Assembly: GCA_949430125.1 (NCBI GenBank)
Contig: CASQMQ010000059.1
Coordinates: forward strand, 1 to 44,822
Reading direction: 5' to 3'
Origin: an uncultured Pseudomonadales bacterium
GTDB lineage: Bacteria; Pseudomonadota; Gammaproteobacteria; Pseudomonadales; Pseudohongiellaceae
Length of the DNA: 44,822 nucleotides
Positions within the stretch are counted from its first letter, which is position 1; each line of letters begins with the position of its first letter. Shown one piece after another: positions 34,777-44,140 of this stretch. The notes under the pieces were generated by a model. It ran no database searches and was not told where the DNA came from. It saw nothing but the letters and a program-made list of their open reading frames with translations. The translations under genes were made by a program, and so were the position numbers.

Positions 34777-37214
34777 ATGTTAACTAAGCTGTGCACCAAC
34801 TTTGTTGCCGTTACAACTTTTGCTCTAGCGTGCAACTTCGCGCAGTCGCAAATTTCGAGCACTATAAGTATTGACGGGCTCGATCAGCCTGTGGAGATTC
34901 TCAAGGACAAGTGGGGCATCTCACACATTTACGCTAAGACGGAACACGACCTGTTTTTTGCGCAGGGATATAGTGCGGCGAGAGATCGCTTGTTTCAGTT
35001 CGAAATCTGGCGAGCTCAGGCTACAGGAACAACAGCGGCACTGTTCGGGCCACGTGAGATTGATAGAGACCACGGGACGCGCTTGTTTAAATTTCGCGGG
35101 CCGATGGCGGATGAGATGAATCACTACCATCCGCGCGGCGTGGATATTATTACTTCCTTTGTACATGGTGTTAACGCATATATAGACGAGGCATTGGATG
35201 ATCCTGATTCATTGCCGCTGCCATTTAAGTTGCTCGGTATCGCGCCACAGCACTGGACAGAAGAAGTAGTCATCTCTAGGCATCAAGGTTTGCTTGGCAA
35301 TATAGCTCGAGAATTAAGTACCGGAAGAGCGGTTTGTGCTATCGGTGAAGATGCCGTGCGCGAGCTGCAATACTTTCACCCAGCTGACCCAGACCTAACC
35401 CTCGATCCAATGATTGATTGCGAGTCGCTCCTCGAGAACGACATTTTGCATCTTTATACCTCATATCGCAGCAGTATAAAATTTGAGCCAAACGATATTG
35501 TTGCTTCGAGTAATCGCAATTCATCACAATCTTTCGATCAAATAGCCTCAACAATTACATTGGAGGACAACAATCTACAAAAGCATGATCTCGACGACAT
35601 CGGCAGTAACAATTGGGTAGTTAGTGGTGATCTCACACAAGACGGTTGGCCGATGATGATCAACGACCCGCATCGCGCGCAGTCGGTTCCATCATTACGT
35701 TACTGGGCGCATCTCGTGGGACCAGGTTGGAATGTGATCGGCGGGGGGGAGCCCGAAATTCCAGGGATATCTATCGGACATAACGAGCAAGGCTCCTGGG
35801 GCCTAACAGTGTTTGGCACCGACGGTGAAGACCTAATGGTCTACGAGACGAATCCTGCAAATCCAAACCAGTATCGTTATCAAGGTAATTGGGAGGACAT
35901 GGAGATCATCGAGGAAGTAATCGAGGTTAAGGGTGCTGCTGCGGTTACGGTAGAGCTGAAGTACACACGCCATGGGCCGGTAAGTTTCGAAGACTAGTGA
36001 TAAGAACCTAGCCTATGCGATACGACCAGCCTGGATGGATGTCGGTGGAGCCCCTTATCTAGCATCACTGCGTATGGACCAGGCGAAGACGTGGGAAGAG
36101 TTCAGAGACGCTACGAATTATAGCCACATACCCGGCGAGAACATGATCTGGGCAGACCGTGATGGAAACATCGGCTGGCAGGCAGTAGGAATTGCGCCGC
36201 TTAGAAGAAATTTCAGTGGATCTGGTGCCGGTTCCAGGTGATGGTCGTTATGAATGGGATGGCTATCTAGAGATCAAACAGAAACCAAACTCGTTTAATC
36301 CTGAGCGTTGGCTACATCGAAACATCGAATAGCAACTACACGCCACCAGACTATGCACATCTCGATGCGATAGCGCATACCTGGACCGACCCTTATCGCT
36401 GGGCCCGGGGCAGCGAACTGTTGAGTTCCGGGCGCAAGTTCAATATGACCGACATGATCGAATTTCAACACGACTACCTTTCCATCCCTGCGCGCTCCCT
36501 AGTGCCTTTCTTCAAGGATCTGTCAGCCGATGATAGGCAGGTGGAAGCCGCGCGTCAGATGCTACTGAACTGGGACTTTCAATTAGACAAGGACTCGGTA
36601 GAGGCAGGAATCTACGTAGCCTTCGAGCGACAACTGCTAGACAATATCGAATTATTGAAAGTGCCGGAAGAGGCAAGCAGTTTCCTCAATGTCGGCATGA
36701 AGACCACGATCGATATGCTGTTGGCGCCCGATGGTGATTTCGGCAGCGATCCAATCGCCGGAAGAGATGAATTCGTTCTAGATACGCTAGGACAAGCCGT
36801 TGCGACCTTGAGAGAAAAATTTGGCCGTAATATGGATGACTGGGTCTACGGGCAGGCAGAATACAAGCACGCACTCCTACGTCATCCGCTGGGCGCTGCC
36901 GTAAGTGAAGAAATCAGAGAGTCGCTTAGAAGTGGGCCCCGCGCCACGAGGCGGAAATGGTTTTACCGTGGGCGCCACAGGCAGTGGCGACAATCAGACC
37001 TCGGGAGCCTCATTTCGAATCTTTATAGATACGCGCGATTGGGACAACACTCTAGGCATGAACACGCCGGGACAGGTAGGTGATCCGGATAGCCCGCTTT
37101 ATGACAATCTGTTCGAGTTGTGGGCCAACGACAAAGTGTTTCCGGCTGTTCTACTCTCGCGACAAAATAGAATCAGTATTATATGAGAAGCTCGACCTGA
37201 TACCTGTAAATTAG
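34777..37214 (+). pseudogene. Penicillin acylase family protein, at least five frameshifts
   Basis: The first 1.2 kb is an intact frame: signal peptide, DKWGISHIYAKTEHDLFFAQGY, RDRLFQFE, and the Ntn-hydrolase nucleophile region DDIGSNNWVVSG (Ser is the autocatalytic N-terminus of the beta chain), then DPHRAQSVPSLRYWAHL. The rest is split. Breaks lie near 35995, 36222, 36308, 36930 and 37142, after which LAYAIRPAWMDVGG, NYTPPDYAHLDAIAHTW, VGPAPRGGNGFTVGAT and FYSRDKIES continue in other frames to a stop at 37214. The reconstructed length (~810) is normal. The active enzyme would be a periplasmic N-acyl amide hydrolase, for example on acyl-homoserine lactones or beta-lactam side chains. As read, only the alpha chain and part of the beta chain could be made. 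Confidence 0.85.
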
Positions 37215-37340
37215 GAGCTTCATCGCACTCATGAGTGTCGGCTCCAAGCCGCCCTGCGAGGGTGTTAGGCAAATAACTAACAGTCTCGAATCTTTTTAGA
37301 AGGGAATGCTAGAGCTCAATTTCACGCTGTATCTGTTTTT

Positions 37341-37361
37341 GTCTTAAGGTTCTCTTAAGAC
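37341..37361. repeat. Perfect inverted repeat GTCTTAAG-N5-CTTAAGAC
   Basis: Eight-base arms (37341-37348 and 37354-37361) surround GTTCT. A five-T run precedes it and TTTGGGGG follows. It could be a weak terminator for the acylase transcript or an operator for the gene at 37616. Confidence 0.4.
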
Positions 37362-37489
37362 TTTGGGGGTAACTTAGCCTCCAAGATTTGGATTCAATTC
37401 GCTAGGAACTATTTACTCTAAATATAAAGCTTTGAAATTGCTGGATAATTATTCCCTGCTCACGCCATATTTATAGCACGCTTGTTCTA

Positions 37490-37506
37490 GTGATATTGAA
37501 TATCAC
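37490..37506. promoter_or_regulatory. Perfect palindrome GTGATATT-G-AATATCAC
   Basis: Eight-base arms with a single central base give a strongly dyad-symmetric site about 110-126 bases before ATG 37616 and about 50-70 bases before the candidate -10 element. This form is typical of dimeric repressor or activator operators. No regulator gene is nearby. Confidence 0.4.
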
Positions 37507-37615
37507 GTGACGGTATGCCTCAGTGTATTTTAATAGAAGTCCCCGATAGTCCTCTGCTATAGTATTTTAGCAATCAAATAATGCTTCAGATATAAAAAAC
37601 CTAGCAGGAGAAACA

Positions 37616-38197
37616 ATGAATAAGCTTCTATCGAGTCTACTGATCCTCACGGCCCTTTTAGCCGGCAATACCTATGCTGTAGAGGATGCAGATCCCGCCT
37701 TGGCCGAGATCGTCAACTTTCGCCAGTACAGTTCAACCTTCGCCAGTGCAGGGCAGCCTAGCCGCGAGCAATTTGCGACGATAGCGGAGCATGGCTTTGA
37801 AAGAATAGTGTATATAGCTTTCACAAATAATCAAAATGCGTTGACGGATGCGGACCAGGTAATAAAGGGTCTTGGCATGGAGTATATGCAGGTGCCGGTG
37901 GATTTCGATAACCCCTTGCCCGCGGATTTTTATGCATTTGCCGATTCTATGCAGCGTAATACTGACAAGAAGACGCTACTGCATTGTCAGGTTAATGCGA
38001 GAGCGACGGCATTTAGTTTCCTCTATCGCGTGATCTATGAGTCTGTGCCCATAGCCGAGGCCAAGGAAGATATGAATACTGTATGGCAGCCAAACGAAGT
38101 ATGGCGTGACTTTATCTTCGCGGTGATGAGAGAGAATGATAGGTCGCCGGAGTGCGAAGATTGCGATTGGACGCTTCCTCCGCCACGAGGGCAGTAG
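37616..38197 (+). CDS. Exported phosphatase-like protein (DUF442/DSP-related)
   Basis: The 193-residue protein has a signal peptide (LLILTALLAGNTYA) and the cysteine-phosphatase-like core of the beta-lactamase-hydrolase-like (DUF442) group. ASAGQPSREQFATIAEHGFERIVYI is followed by the P-loop LLHCQVNARATAF, with Cys124 and Arg129 spaced C-x4-R as in that group. A periplasmic location is unusual for a tyrosine-phosphatase fold, but exported members exist. Two C-terminal Cys (PECEDCDW) may form a disulfide or bind metal. The ribosome binding site AGGAG is ideal. It is convergent with the redox fusion gene across a strong terminator. Confidence 0.8.
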   Translation: MNKLLSSLLILTALLAGNTYAVEDADPALAEIVNFRQYSSTFASAGQPSREQFATIAEHGFERIVYIAFTNNQNALTDADQVIKGLGMEYMQVPVDFDNPLPADFYAFADSMQRNTDKKTLLHCQVNARATAFSFLYRVIYESVPIAEAKEDMNTVWQPNEVWRDFIFAVMRENDRSPECEDCDWTLPPPRGQ

Positions 38198-38236
38198 GGT
38201 AGCTCTTTAGAAGAATTGCTTACTTTATTCGAAGGA

Positions 38237-38276
38237 TAAAAAAAGGGTGAACTCTTACGAGTTCACCCTTTTTTTA
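38237..38276. terminator. Strong bidirectional intrinsic terminator
   Basis: An 18-base perfect stem (TAAAAAAAGGGTGAACTC against its complement) encloses a TTAC loop. It has A-runs on one side and T-runs on the other, so it works in both directions. It separates the convergent genes ending at 38197 and 38296. Confidence 0.95.
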
Positions 38277-38295
38277 TCTGCCTAGATAGTCTGAA

Positions 38296-40125
38296 TTAGT
38301 CAGAACCACCTTGGTCAACGTTCTTCCAAGTATAGAATCCCATGAACATCTCTTCCCAGCTCTGCTCGCCCCAGTTGATCTCAGTATTAGCATCTGGGTT
38401 AAATGTGTTCTGTGAAGAGTTATCGAACGCTCCTGCTGCCACAATCTTGGTGCCAGCAGGGATCTGAATAGGTTCTTCTAGTTCATGCGCAAGCTGCCAA
38501 TTGAAGGAGTAGGCAGGAACTGATAGCAGCAATTCTTCGCTACCGTCAGGATATTGTGCCGTGAACTTCATGCGCTTCCCGCGGAAATGCATGTGCGGCA
38601 TAAGGCTATACAGCTCTGCATCTTCAGGAACAAGTGTAACTAGTTCCATCTCATGATCTTTCGCCTGGGCGGGGATTGCGATCGAGAAAGCATTACCGAC
38701 GCCACCTGACATACGCTCGCTAGGTACTTCCCCTTCATCATAGAAATAGATGCCAATCTCAGTCGAGTCAGTAGTCTCTTTGCCTGAAGTTGTATAGTGC
38801 ATCTGCAGATTAAGAGTAGTTCCTGCTTTCAGCAGGCCGCCAACGCCAGGAGGGTTAAGCGTGATATTGTTACCCGGTGCATAACCTGCGACAGATCCTA
38901 AATCTGGATCACTAGACCCTAATAAGGTGCCTATATCAAAATCAGGAATTTCCTTGAAAATAGCCCCGATGTCCGGCTTTTGGCCGGATGCTATTGCGGC
39001 GAAAAGCGTAGTGCGAATCGACTGTGCCTTTTCAGCTGGCAGAGATGCCAACAAGTCCATCAGAATCTGCTGAAAATCAGGAGCACCTTCTGGTGGGACA
39101 ACCGTAGTAATAATGTGATGCAGCACAGCAGGATTGCCAGGGACTACCTCACTACCCTTAATCCAAACGTCTTTACCGAGGCCAAGATCGATTGGGATAT
39201 CCATATAATCTACGACGCCTGTTGCAGGGATGGACTGCTCAGGAACTTTTACAATTAAGTCCGGCTGACCAAGAGACCACTTGTCAGTTGGCCATGTTAG
39301 GGCTGTTAAGGGATCGTTATCACTGTCTACTTTAGATCCAGTGTTTATCCAGCGAACGAGCTTTTGCATTTCGTCGTCGCTAAGATTCATCTCGTTCTTC
39401 ATCTTATGACCGACTTTATTATCAACCTGACCCGGTGGCATGCGCTTAGTCATAACGACTTCGCGAATCATCGGTGACCAGCCTTGGACTGCAATGCTGC
39501 TATCCATGGCGAAAGGGGCGATGCCGCCGTCGCGGTGACAGCTTGCACAATTTTCTGCAATGATTGGTGCTATATCTTTCTCATAGGAGAGGTTTGCGTG
39601 TGCATCTAGATTTGCGAATTCGATTGCAGGGCCGTTGCTTGCAACAGAGACCATATTAAAATTCTCTCCAGCGAGCGCTTCCTTCAGCGTAGCTTCCATA
39701 TCGGCTATGGGGCCACGATACAGCAGCTCGAAGCTGCTTGGATCGTAAAGAACCGCTTCATCGACGTGGCTCACACCTAGCATTTCAGTTACGAGTTGGG
39801 CGTCGTCCATCAATACTGGAAGATCTAGGCCCAAGGCCGTAACTTCGCTCTGTACTAGGGCGCGATCACTATGTAGGCCGGGGTTTAGTAAGAAGAATTG
39901 AACGCCTTGCTCAGCATATGTCTCCTGGAGTGCTTTTAAACTTGCTGCATCGTCTTGGCTATTCGTCAGAGGCATAATCACTACAGCGCTGTGATCGTTG
40001 TACCAAGCCATGTGCTGGATGGCTCCTTGATGGTCGATCAAAGCGAAATCACCGACTCGTTCACCGGCATTTGCTGCGCCCGCAACGACAGCTGCTACTA
40101 AAGCTAATCCCAAAAGTTTTTTCAC
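38296..40125 (-). CDS. Redoxin / cytochrome c / copper type II monooxygenase-like fusion
   Basis: The 609-residue periplasmic protein has a signal peptide (about 20 residues) and three parts. (1) A thioredoxin/peroxiredoxin-like domain (about 25-155), in which the CxxC position reads NSQDDA, so it has no redox Cys. (2) A heme c segment with CASCH (193-197), followed by RDGGIAPF. (3) A peptidylglycine-monooxygenase-like region with His336-His337 (AVLHHI) and His443 (QMHY) plus His511-x-His513 (HMHFRGK), with a C-terminal Met (EEMFMGFY) as the likely CuM ligand. It probably performs a copper-dependent hydroxylation with electrons through the heme. The substrate is unknown. The start is GTG 40125, with AAAGGAAT upstream. 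Confidence 0.82.
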   Translation of the reverse strand: MKKLLGLALVAAVVAGAANAGERVGDFALIDHQGAIQHMAWYNDHSAVVIMPLTNSQDDAASLKALQETYAEQGVQFFLLNPGLHSDRALVQSEVTALGLDLPVLMDDAQLVTEMLGVSHVDEAVLYDPSSFELLYRGPIADMEATLKEALAGENFNMVSVASNGPAIEFANLDAHANLSYEKDIAPIIAENCASCHRDGGIAPFAMDSSIAVQGWSPMIREVVMTKRMPPGQVDNKVGHKMKNEMNLSDDEMQKLVRWINTGSKVDSDNDPLTALTWPTDKWSLGQPDLIVKVPEQSIPATGVVDYMDIPIDLGLGKDVWIKGSEVVPGNPAVLHHIITTVVPPEGAPDFQQILMDLLASLPAEKAQSIRTTLFAAIASGQKPDIGAIFKEIPDFDIGTLLGSSDPDLGSVAGYAPGNNITLNPPGVGGLLKAGTTLNLQMHYTTSGKETTDSTEIGIYFYDEGEVPSERMSGGVGNAFSIAIPAQAKDHEMELVTLVPEDAELYSLMPHMHFRGKRMKFTAQYPDGSEELLLSVPAYSFNWQLAHELEEPIQIPAGTKIVAAGAFDNSSQNTFNPDANTEINWGEQSWEEMFMGFYTWKNVDQGGSD

Positions 40126-40328
40126 GCTTTATTCCTTTTTATTCAAAATTAGTACTGCTAGGAAAACTGTCCTGAGGTCTAAGTTTACTGGTTTCCAATA
40201 AGATTGCAGCTCTTTTCAACAGTTTTTGTTACCAGACTACTCAAATTGCTACAGGCCAGTGGCTACAGGCTATACAGCGGATTATGGATGCATTGAATAT
40301 TTTTGATTAGAACGAAAAGCTGCATAGA

Positions 40329-40595
40329 TTAGTAACTGAAAAGTGAAATCAAACTAAGTGTCCGTTCAAGGCATCTAATCCACCTAGAAGGCTCTCGATT
40401 CACATGCATTTGCGCAGCAAAATAAACGGGCACTTGCCTAGGCGAGATTTTAGTTTGCACAAAACTCACTTCGGCGCCTGGCGCTATGAGTCTTGACTCG
40501 GCGGCGAAAGTAGGTAGGGTCGGGGCCAGCGCGTTGGTTATTAAAAGAAGAGTATTACCGATGAAGTTATGCATAGCTGATGCTGCAGGTGACAT
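40329..40595 (-). pseudogene. Possible remnant of an exported-protein gene
   Basis: An 88-codon frame begins with a signal-peptide-like stretch (NFIGNTLLLITNALAPTLPTF) followed by AAESRLIAPGAEV, which recalls the N-terminus of exported SMP-30/gluconolactonase proteins. After that, the reading loses any family resemblance, as if frameshifted. There is no ribosome binding site at ATG 40595. It may be spurious. Confidence 0.22.
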
Positions 40596-40792
40596 AAGTG
40601 GACTATTGGCAGTCTACTCCACTCCTATTGGGTTTGCAGCTGGGTTGAGCTTGCGGGTATACAATCGGTGCCCGTGAAATACTGGCATCGAGACGTGGTT
40701 TCGCTTTACCGTCGTTCGACAAGCATCGTTGCAAATATTTAATCTGTTATTGATCCCGGATGCGTGGATCGAGCGTAATAGTGGATTGTTAT

Positions 40793-40798
40793 TATAAT
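40793..40798 (+). promoter_or_regulatory. Candidate -10 element for hemH
   Basis: A perfect TATAAT stands 22 bases before the hemH ATG at 40820. No good -35 hexamer is seen 16-18 bases upstream, so an activator or an alternative start may be involved. AGGAAG (40800-40805) then serves as the ribosome binding site. Confidence 0.35.
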
Positions 40799-40819
40799 TA
40801 GGAAGTTAGACTTAATCTT

Positions 40820-41857
40820 ATGTCAAAAGCTGTCTTGTTGTTAAATCTGGGCACACCAGCCGAACCTACCGCCAAGGGTCTCAGAGATTTCTATAAGTAC
40901 TTCTTCTCGGACCCTTTCGTCTTCGATATAAATCCGTTGGGTCGTTGGTTATTGCGCAATCTGATCATCTTGCCATTTCGCGCTCCAAAGACTGCTAAGG
41001 ATTATGCAACTATCTGGATGGACGAAGGGTCACCGTTGAAGGTCTATGCCGACAGGCTGCAGGAGAGTGTACAGAGCGCTTATACCGACGCGGGAGAAGA
41101 TGTACTAGTTCTTAATGGCATGGGCTATAGCCAGCCATTTATATCTGAGGCGATGGCAGAATTAAAAAGTAAGGGGAAAGATGAAATCTTGGTGTTGCCA
41201 CTATTCCCACAATATTCGACAGCTACTACTGCATCTGTATTCCATGAAGTAAGGCAAGAAGCCGCCAAGTGGGAAACCCCTCCCAGCTTACAATTCATCG
41301 ACGACCTCTACAATGAGCCCGCATTCGTTAGAGCTTGGGCGGACCTAATTGGTAAGCATCTACTAGAAGAGCAGGTGGATCATGTGGTGTTCAGCTATCA
41401 CGGCCTGCCAGAGTCAAATGTAAAGAAGGCAGACACTGAGGGTGTCTGTAAATTTGGGAGCTGCTGTGAACAGATCACAGACAAGAATCGTCTCTGCTAT
41501 CGAGCGCAGTGCGTGGGCACAACTAAGAATGTGGTTGCGGCCTTAGGCTGGAGTGAAGATAGATATTCTATGGCATTTCAATCTCGGTTTGGAAGACAGG
41601 CTTGGATTCAGCCTTATCTAGATGATCATTTGGAAACATTGCTTTCATCCGGTTGTAAAAAAATCGCCGTAGTCACTCCCTCATTTGTTTCAGACTGCCT
41701 AGAGACGATCCATGAGATTGGTATCGAATACCGGGAAGAATTCATGGAGGGAGGAGGTGAAGTTTTTCAACTAGTACCAAATCTTAACGATGAGCCAGTC
41801 TGGTTCAGTTCGGTCTATGAAATCTCACAGCGATACTTGAGAAAGAATCAGGAGTAG
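40820..41857 (+). CDS. hemH: Ferrochelatase
   Basis: The 345-residue protein inserts Fe(II) into protoporphyrin IX, the last step of heme synthesis. Markers are LLNLGTPAEPTAKGLRDFYKYFF at the N-terminus, the catalytic His in FSYHGLPES, and FQSRFGRQAWIQPY followed by VVTPSFVSDCLETIHEIGIE near the C-terminus. Between residues of about 206 and 235 lies a Cys-rich insertion (VCKFGSCCE then CYRAQC) like that of microbial ferrochelatases carrying a [2Fe-2S] cluster. The gene stands alone. Heme demand from the nearby cytochromes fits the context but does not prove a link. Confidence 0.95.
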   Translation: MSKAVLLLNLGTPAEPTAKGLRDFYKYFFSDPFVFDINPLGRWLLRNLIILPFRAPKTAKDYATIWMDEGSPLKVYADRLQESVQSAYTDAGEDVLVLNGMGYSQPFISEAMAELKSKGKDEILVLPLFPQYSTATTASVFHEVRQEAAKWETPPSLQFIDDLYNEPAFVRAWADLIGKHLLEEQVDHVVFSYHGLPESNVKKADTEGVCKFGSCCEQITDKNRLCYRAQCVGTTKNVVAALGWSEDRYSMAFQSRFGRQAWIQPYLDDHLETLLSSGCKKIAVVTPSFVSDCLETIHEIGIEYREEFMEGGGEVFQLVPNLNDEPVWFSSVYEISQRYLRKNQE

Positions 41858-41983
41858 TTTCTGAGAATGAGCAGTGTTAAGTAATCTCCTCCTTTAGCTC
41901 GCAATCTTGTTGCAACGATTAATCAATTATGAGAATCATGTGGTCTAAGATTGAAGAGTCGCAGTTCTGCAAGTCAAATTTAA

Positions 41984-43234
41984 CTACGTGACCTTGAGTT
42001 TTTGAGAGAATTCACTATCCAGATAAGTTTTTTCCACTACTATTTTTTTCAGGATTTGAGTTGCTCTCCAAATGTCTTCAAAGCGCAGGAATAGAGGAGA
42101 AAATCCAAAACGAACGATATTGGGGCTGCGGAAATCTACTACGACGTCAGCTTTGTTCAGGGCGCGGCTTATGCCATAGGCATCTGCGTGTGAGAACGCG
42201 AGTTGTGATCCCCGTAGTGTAGAATCCGCCTTGGACTCTAAAGTCAGGCAGTTCAGGTTTTCATCACTTTTAACTAAATCCAAAAATAGTTCAGCTAAAG
42301 CATTGGCTTTTCTATTGATGTCGATAATTGTGATATCTGTGAAGATGTCGAGTGCGCTGTCCAATACGGCGAGCGATAGAATCGGTGACGTGCCGGTGAG
42401 AAATTGGGCTATGCCTGCCGCATTCTTGTAATCAGGATCGAAAGTAAACGGTTCGCGATGGCCCATCCATCCTTGAATAGGTTGCTTTATGGCTGCATGA
42501 TTTTTCTTGTTTGCGTAAATAAAAGCGGGCGCTCCGGGCCCGCCATTCAGATATTTATAGCCACAGCCAACAGCAAAATCTACCTCCCATTCATCCATTT
42601 TCAAGGGGAGTACGCCTACGCTGTGAGATAGATCCCAGACGACAAGTATTCCTTTCTCTCTGGCCAGGAGTGAAATTTTTTCAATATCATGCCTGTCGCC
42701 ATTGCGAAAATTTACTTGTGAGAGAAACAACACTGCCACATCTTTATCAAGTGCATTAGCAAGTTCAGGTTCGGCGACAGTTTTTAATTTACAGCGCGTT
42801 GGACCCAGTAGCGCCTCCAAGCCCTGCGCGACATACAAGTCGGTGGGAAAATTTTCTTTCTGTGATAATAAAATATTGCGCGTAGGCTGCATCTGCAAAC
42901 AGCATGCTAAGACTTTCAAGAGATTTATTGAAACCGAATCGCAGCAAACAAGCTGGTGTTCAGCGGCGCCAATAATTTTTGCGATCTTTTCGCCTGCTAT
43001 GAATGGTAGATCTATCCATGCGTGTTTGTTCCAGCTCGCGATTAGATCCTTTCCCCATTGCTCAAAGACAACTTCCTGCGCACGTTGCTGTGAATTTTTT
43101 GTCAGTGGCCCAAGGGAGTTGCCATTGAGATAGATAATATCAGCAGGAACAAGAAATTCATTGCGCTTGGCGGAAAGAGTGTCGGACTGGTCAAGTTCTC
43201 TTATTTCCTGAGGCGGAGTGCTAAAAATTTTCAT
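41984..43234 (-). CDS. kynU: Kynureninase
   Basis: The 416-residue protein is a PLP-dependent fold-type I enzyme that cleaves L-kynurenine to anthranilate and L-alanine. Visible landmarks are IYLNGNSLGPL, the cofactor-contacting WDLSHSVGVLPL and the PLP-lysine region GCGYKYLNGGPGAPAF. QGWMGHREPFTFD and the C-terminal DFRSPNIVRFGFSPLFLRFEDIW region are family hallmarks. The length is normal. Its ATG (43234) lies inside the end of the alpha/beta-hydrolase gene (14-base overlap), indicating translational coupling. No tryptophan dioxygenase gene is in the window. Confidence 0.95.
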   Translation of the reverse strand: MKIFSTPPQEIRELDQSDTLSAKRNEFLVPADIIYLNGNSLGPLTKNSQQRAQEVVFEQWGKDLIASWNKHAWIDLPFIAGEKIAKIIGAAEHQLVCCDSVSINLLKVLACCLQMQPTRNILLSQKENFPTDLYVAQGLEALLGPTRCKLKTVAEPELANALDKDVAVLFLSQVNFRNGDRHDIEKISLLAREKGILVVWDLSHSVGVLPLKMDEWEVDFAVGCGYKYLNGGPGAPAFIYANKKNHAAIKQPIQGWMGHREPFTFDPDYKNAAGIAQFLTGTSPILSLAVLDSALDIFTDITIIDINRKANALAELFLDLVKSDENLNCLTLESKADSTLRGSQLAFSHADAYGISRALNKADVVVDFRSPNIVRFGFSPLFLRFEDIWRATQILKKIVVEKTYLDSEFSQKLKVT

Positions 43235-44057
43235 CGAGTAACTCTAATAGGCGACGATATGCGAGGGTGTCGGGATGAGCCCAGTCGAAATGACTGGCAC
43301 CTATGCTGATAATTGTTCTCGCTCCTGGCAGTGTCGCCTGTGAAAGGGGGACAATCTCGTCGATATCCCCTTGCAGTAGCACTGTGTTCTTATGCAGGCC
43401 ATGATTGCTTGGGTTAGCATTGAAGTACTCTTGTGCGCGGTCGCTTACATTGCCGCCCATGAATAAGGGCGTCGCGGTCTGGCAGGTATTGCTGCCCGCT
43501 GCGTAGTTCACCACATCCGAAATAGCAGCCAGCCCTACAATTAGATCAGGTTCTATAACAAGAAGCTCAGATCGAGCGCCGGCAAGCAGTGCAAGGTGAC
43601 CGCCTGCTGAGTGCCCGAGGATTGCCAAGTTTTCTGTATTTATTTCACCTATGTTGTTTAGGCTATTGATGCCAGTAATAATATCTTCGAAGGTTCCCGG
43701 CCAAGCACCGCCCTTATCACCGGTGCGTCTATATTCCAGAGACCATACTGCATAACCGGCATCGGCCAGTGCTGAGCTGAGGGCATTGCTGTAGTCGATA
43801 TCGAACTCGTTAAGCCAGCAGCCTCCGTGAATAAGTACGAGGCTTGCTCGAGTGGATGAAGTGGTGGGCAGCCAGAGCTGGCCAAACTGGAATTGGTCTG
43901 ACCCGTAGCTGATAGTAGCATCGGATTGTCTATAGGGCACGGTAAGTACATCGGCGAAGCTGGCGTTTTTCAGCGCAGTATTAGTCTCCGCAGCGTAAGT
44001 TAGCGAAATAGAAAATATGAGCATCCCTAGTGCTAGGGTTTGTACTTGTTTTGTCAT
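43221..44057 (-). CDS. Exported alpha/beta hydrolase, formamidase-like
   Basis: The 278-residue hydrolase has a signal peptide (LALGMLIFSISLTYAAE) and the arylformamidase-like oxyanion motif HGGCW (77-81). The nucleophile elbow is GHSAGGH (Ser150), the acid is Asp in QGDIDEIV and the His is in GASHFDW. The HGG-x-W plus GHSAGGH combination is that of AFMID-type kynurenine formamidases and other carboxylesterases. It overlaps kynU, which suggests conversion of N-formylkynurenine to kynurenine, the step before kynureninase. A signal peptide on such an enzyme is unexpected, because KynU is cytoplasmic. A general periplasmic esterase is the alternative. Confidence 0.8.
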   Translation of the reverse strand: MTKQVQTLALGMLIFSISLTYAAETNTALKNASFADVLTVPYRQSDATISYGSDQFQFGQLWLPTTSSTRASLVLIHGGCWLNEFDIDYSNALSSALADAGYAVWSLEYRRTGDKGGAWPGTFEDIITGINSLNNIGEINTENLAILGHSAGGHLALLAGARSELLVIEPDLIVGLAAISDVVNYAAGSNTCQTATPLFMGGNVSDRAQEYFNANPSNHGLHKNTVLLQGDIDEIVPLSQATLPGARTIISIGASHFDWAHPDTLAYRRLLELLDENF

Positions 44058-44140
44058 AACGTATTTAATTTATCAGAATTTTGATCATTCGGTCACTGAT
44101 TGATTTAAGTGAGAGCTCAGCAACTATTTTTCTAAAGACG

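Larger units (their letters stand above)
37215..37615. other. Intergenic region with two perfect palindromes
   Basis: No gene is seen between the broken acylase gene and the phosphatase-like gene. The region is AT-rich and holds inverted repeats at 37341-37361 and 37490-37506, plus a TATAGT (37558-37563) that could be a -10 element for the gene at 37616. Confidence 0.45.
40126..40819. other. 694-base intergenic region
   Basis: This separates the redox fusion gene from hemH. It contains one weak leftward open frame (40329-40595) and the putative hemH promoter. Apart from these I see no repeat, RNA gene or coding signal that I can support. Confidence 0.4.

Noticed and set aside
40486-40677. 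Rightward 63-codon frame before hemH
   Set aside because: Weak composition, no ribosome binding site, and it overlaps a leftward frame that looks slightly more protein-like.
42702-43133. Rightward 143-codon frame
   Set aside because: Antisense of kynU, without a ribosome binding site.
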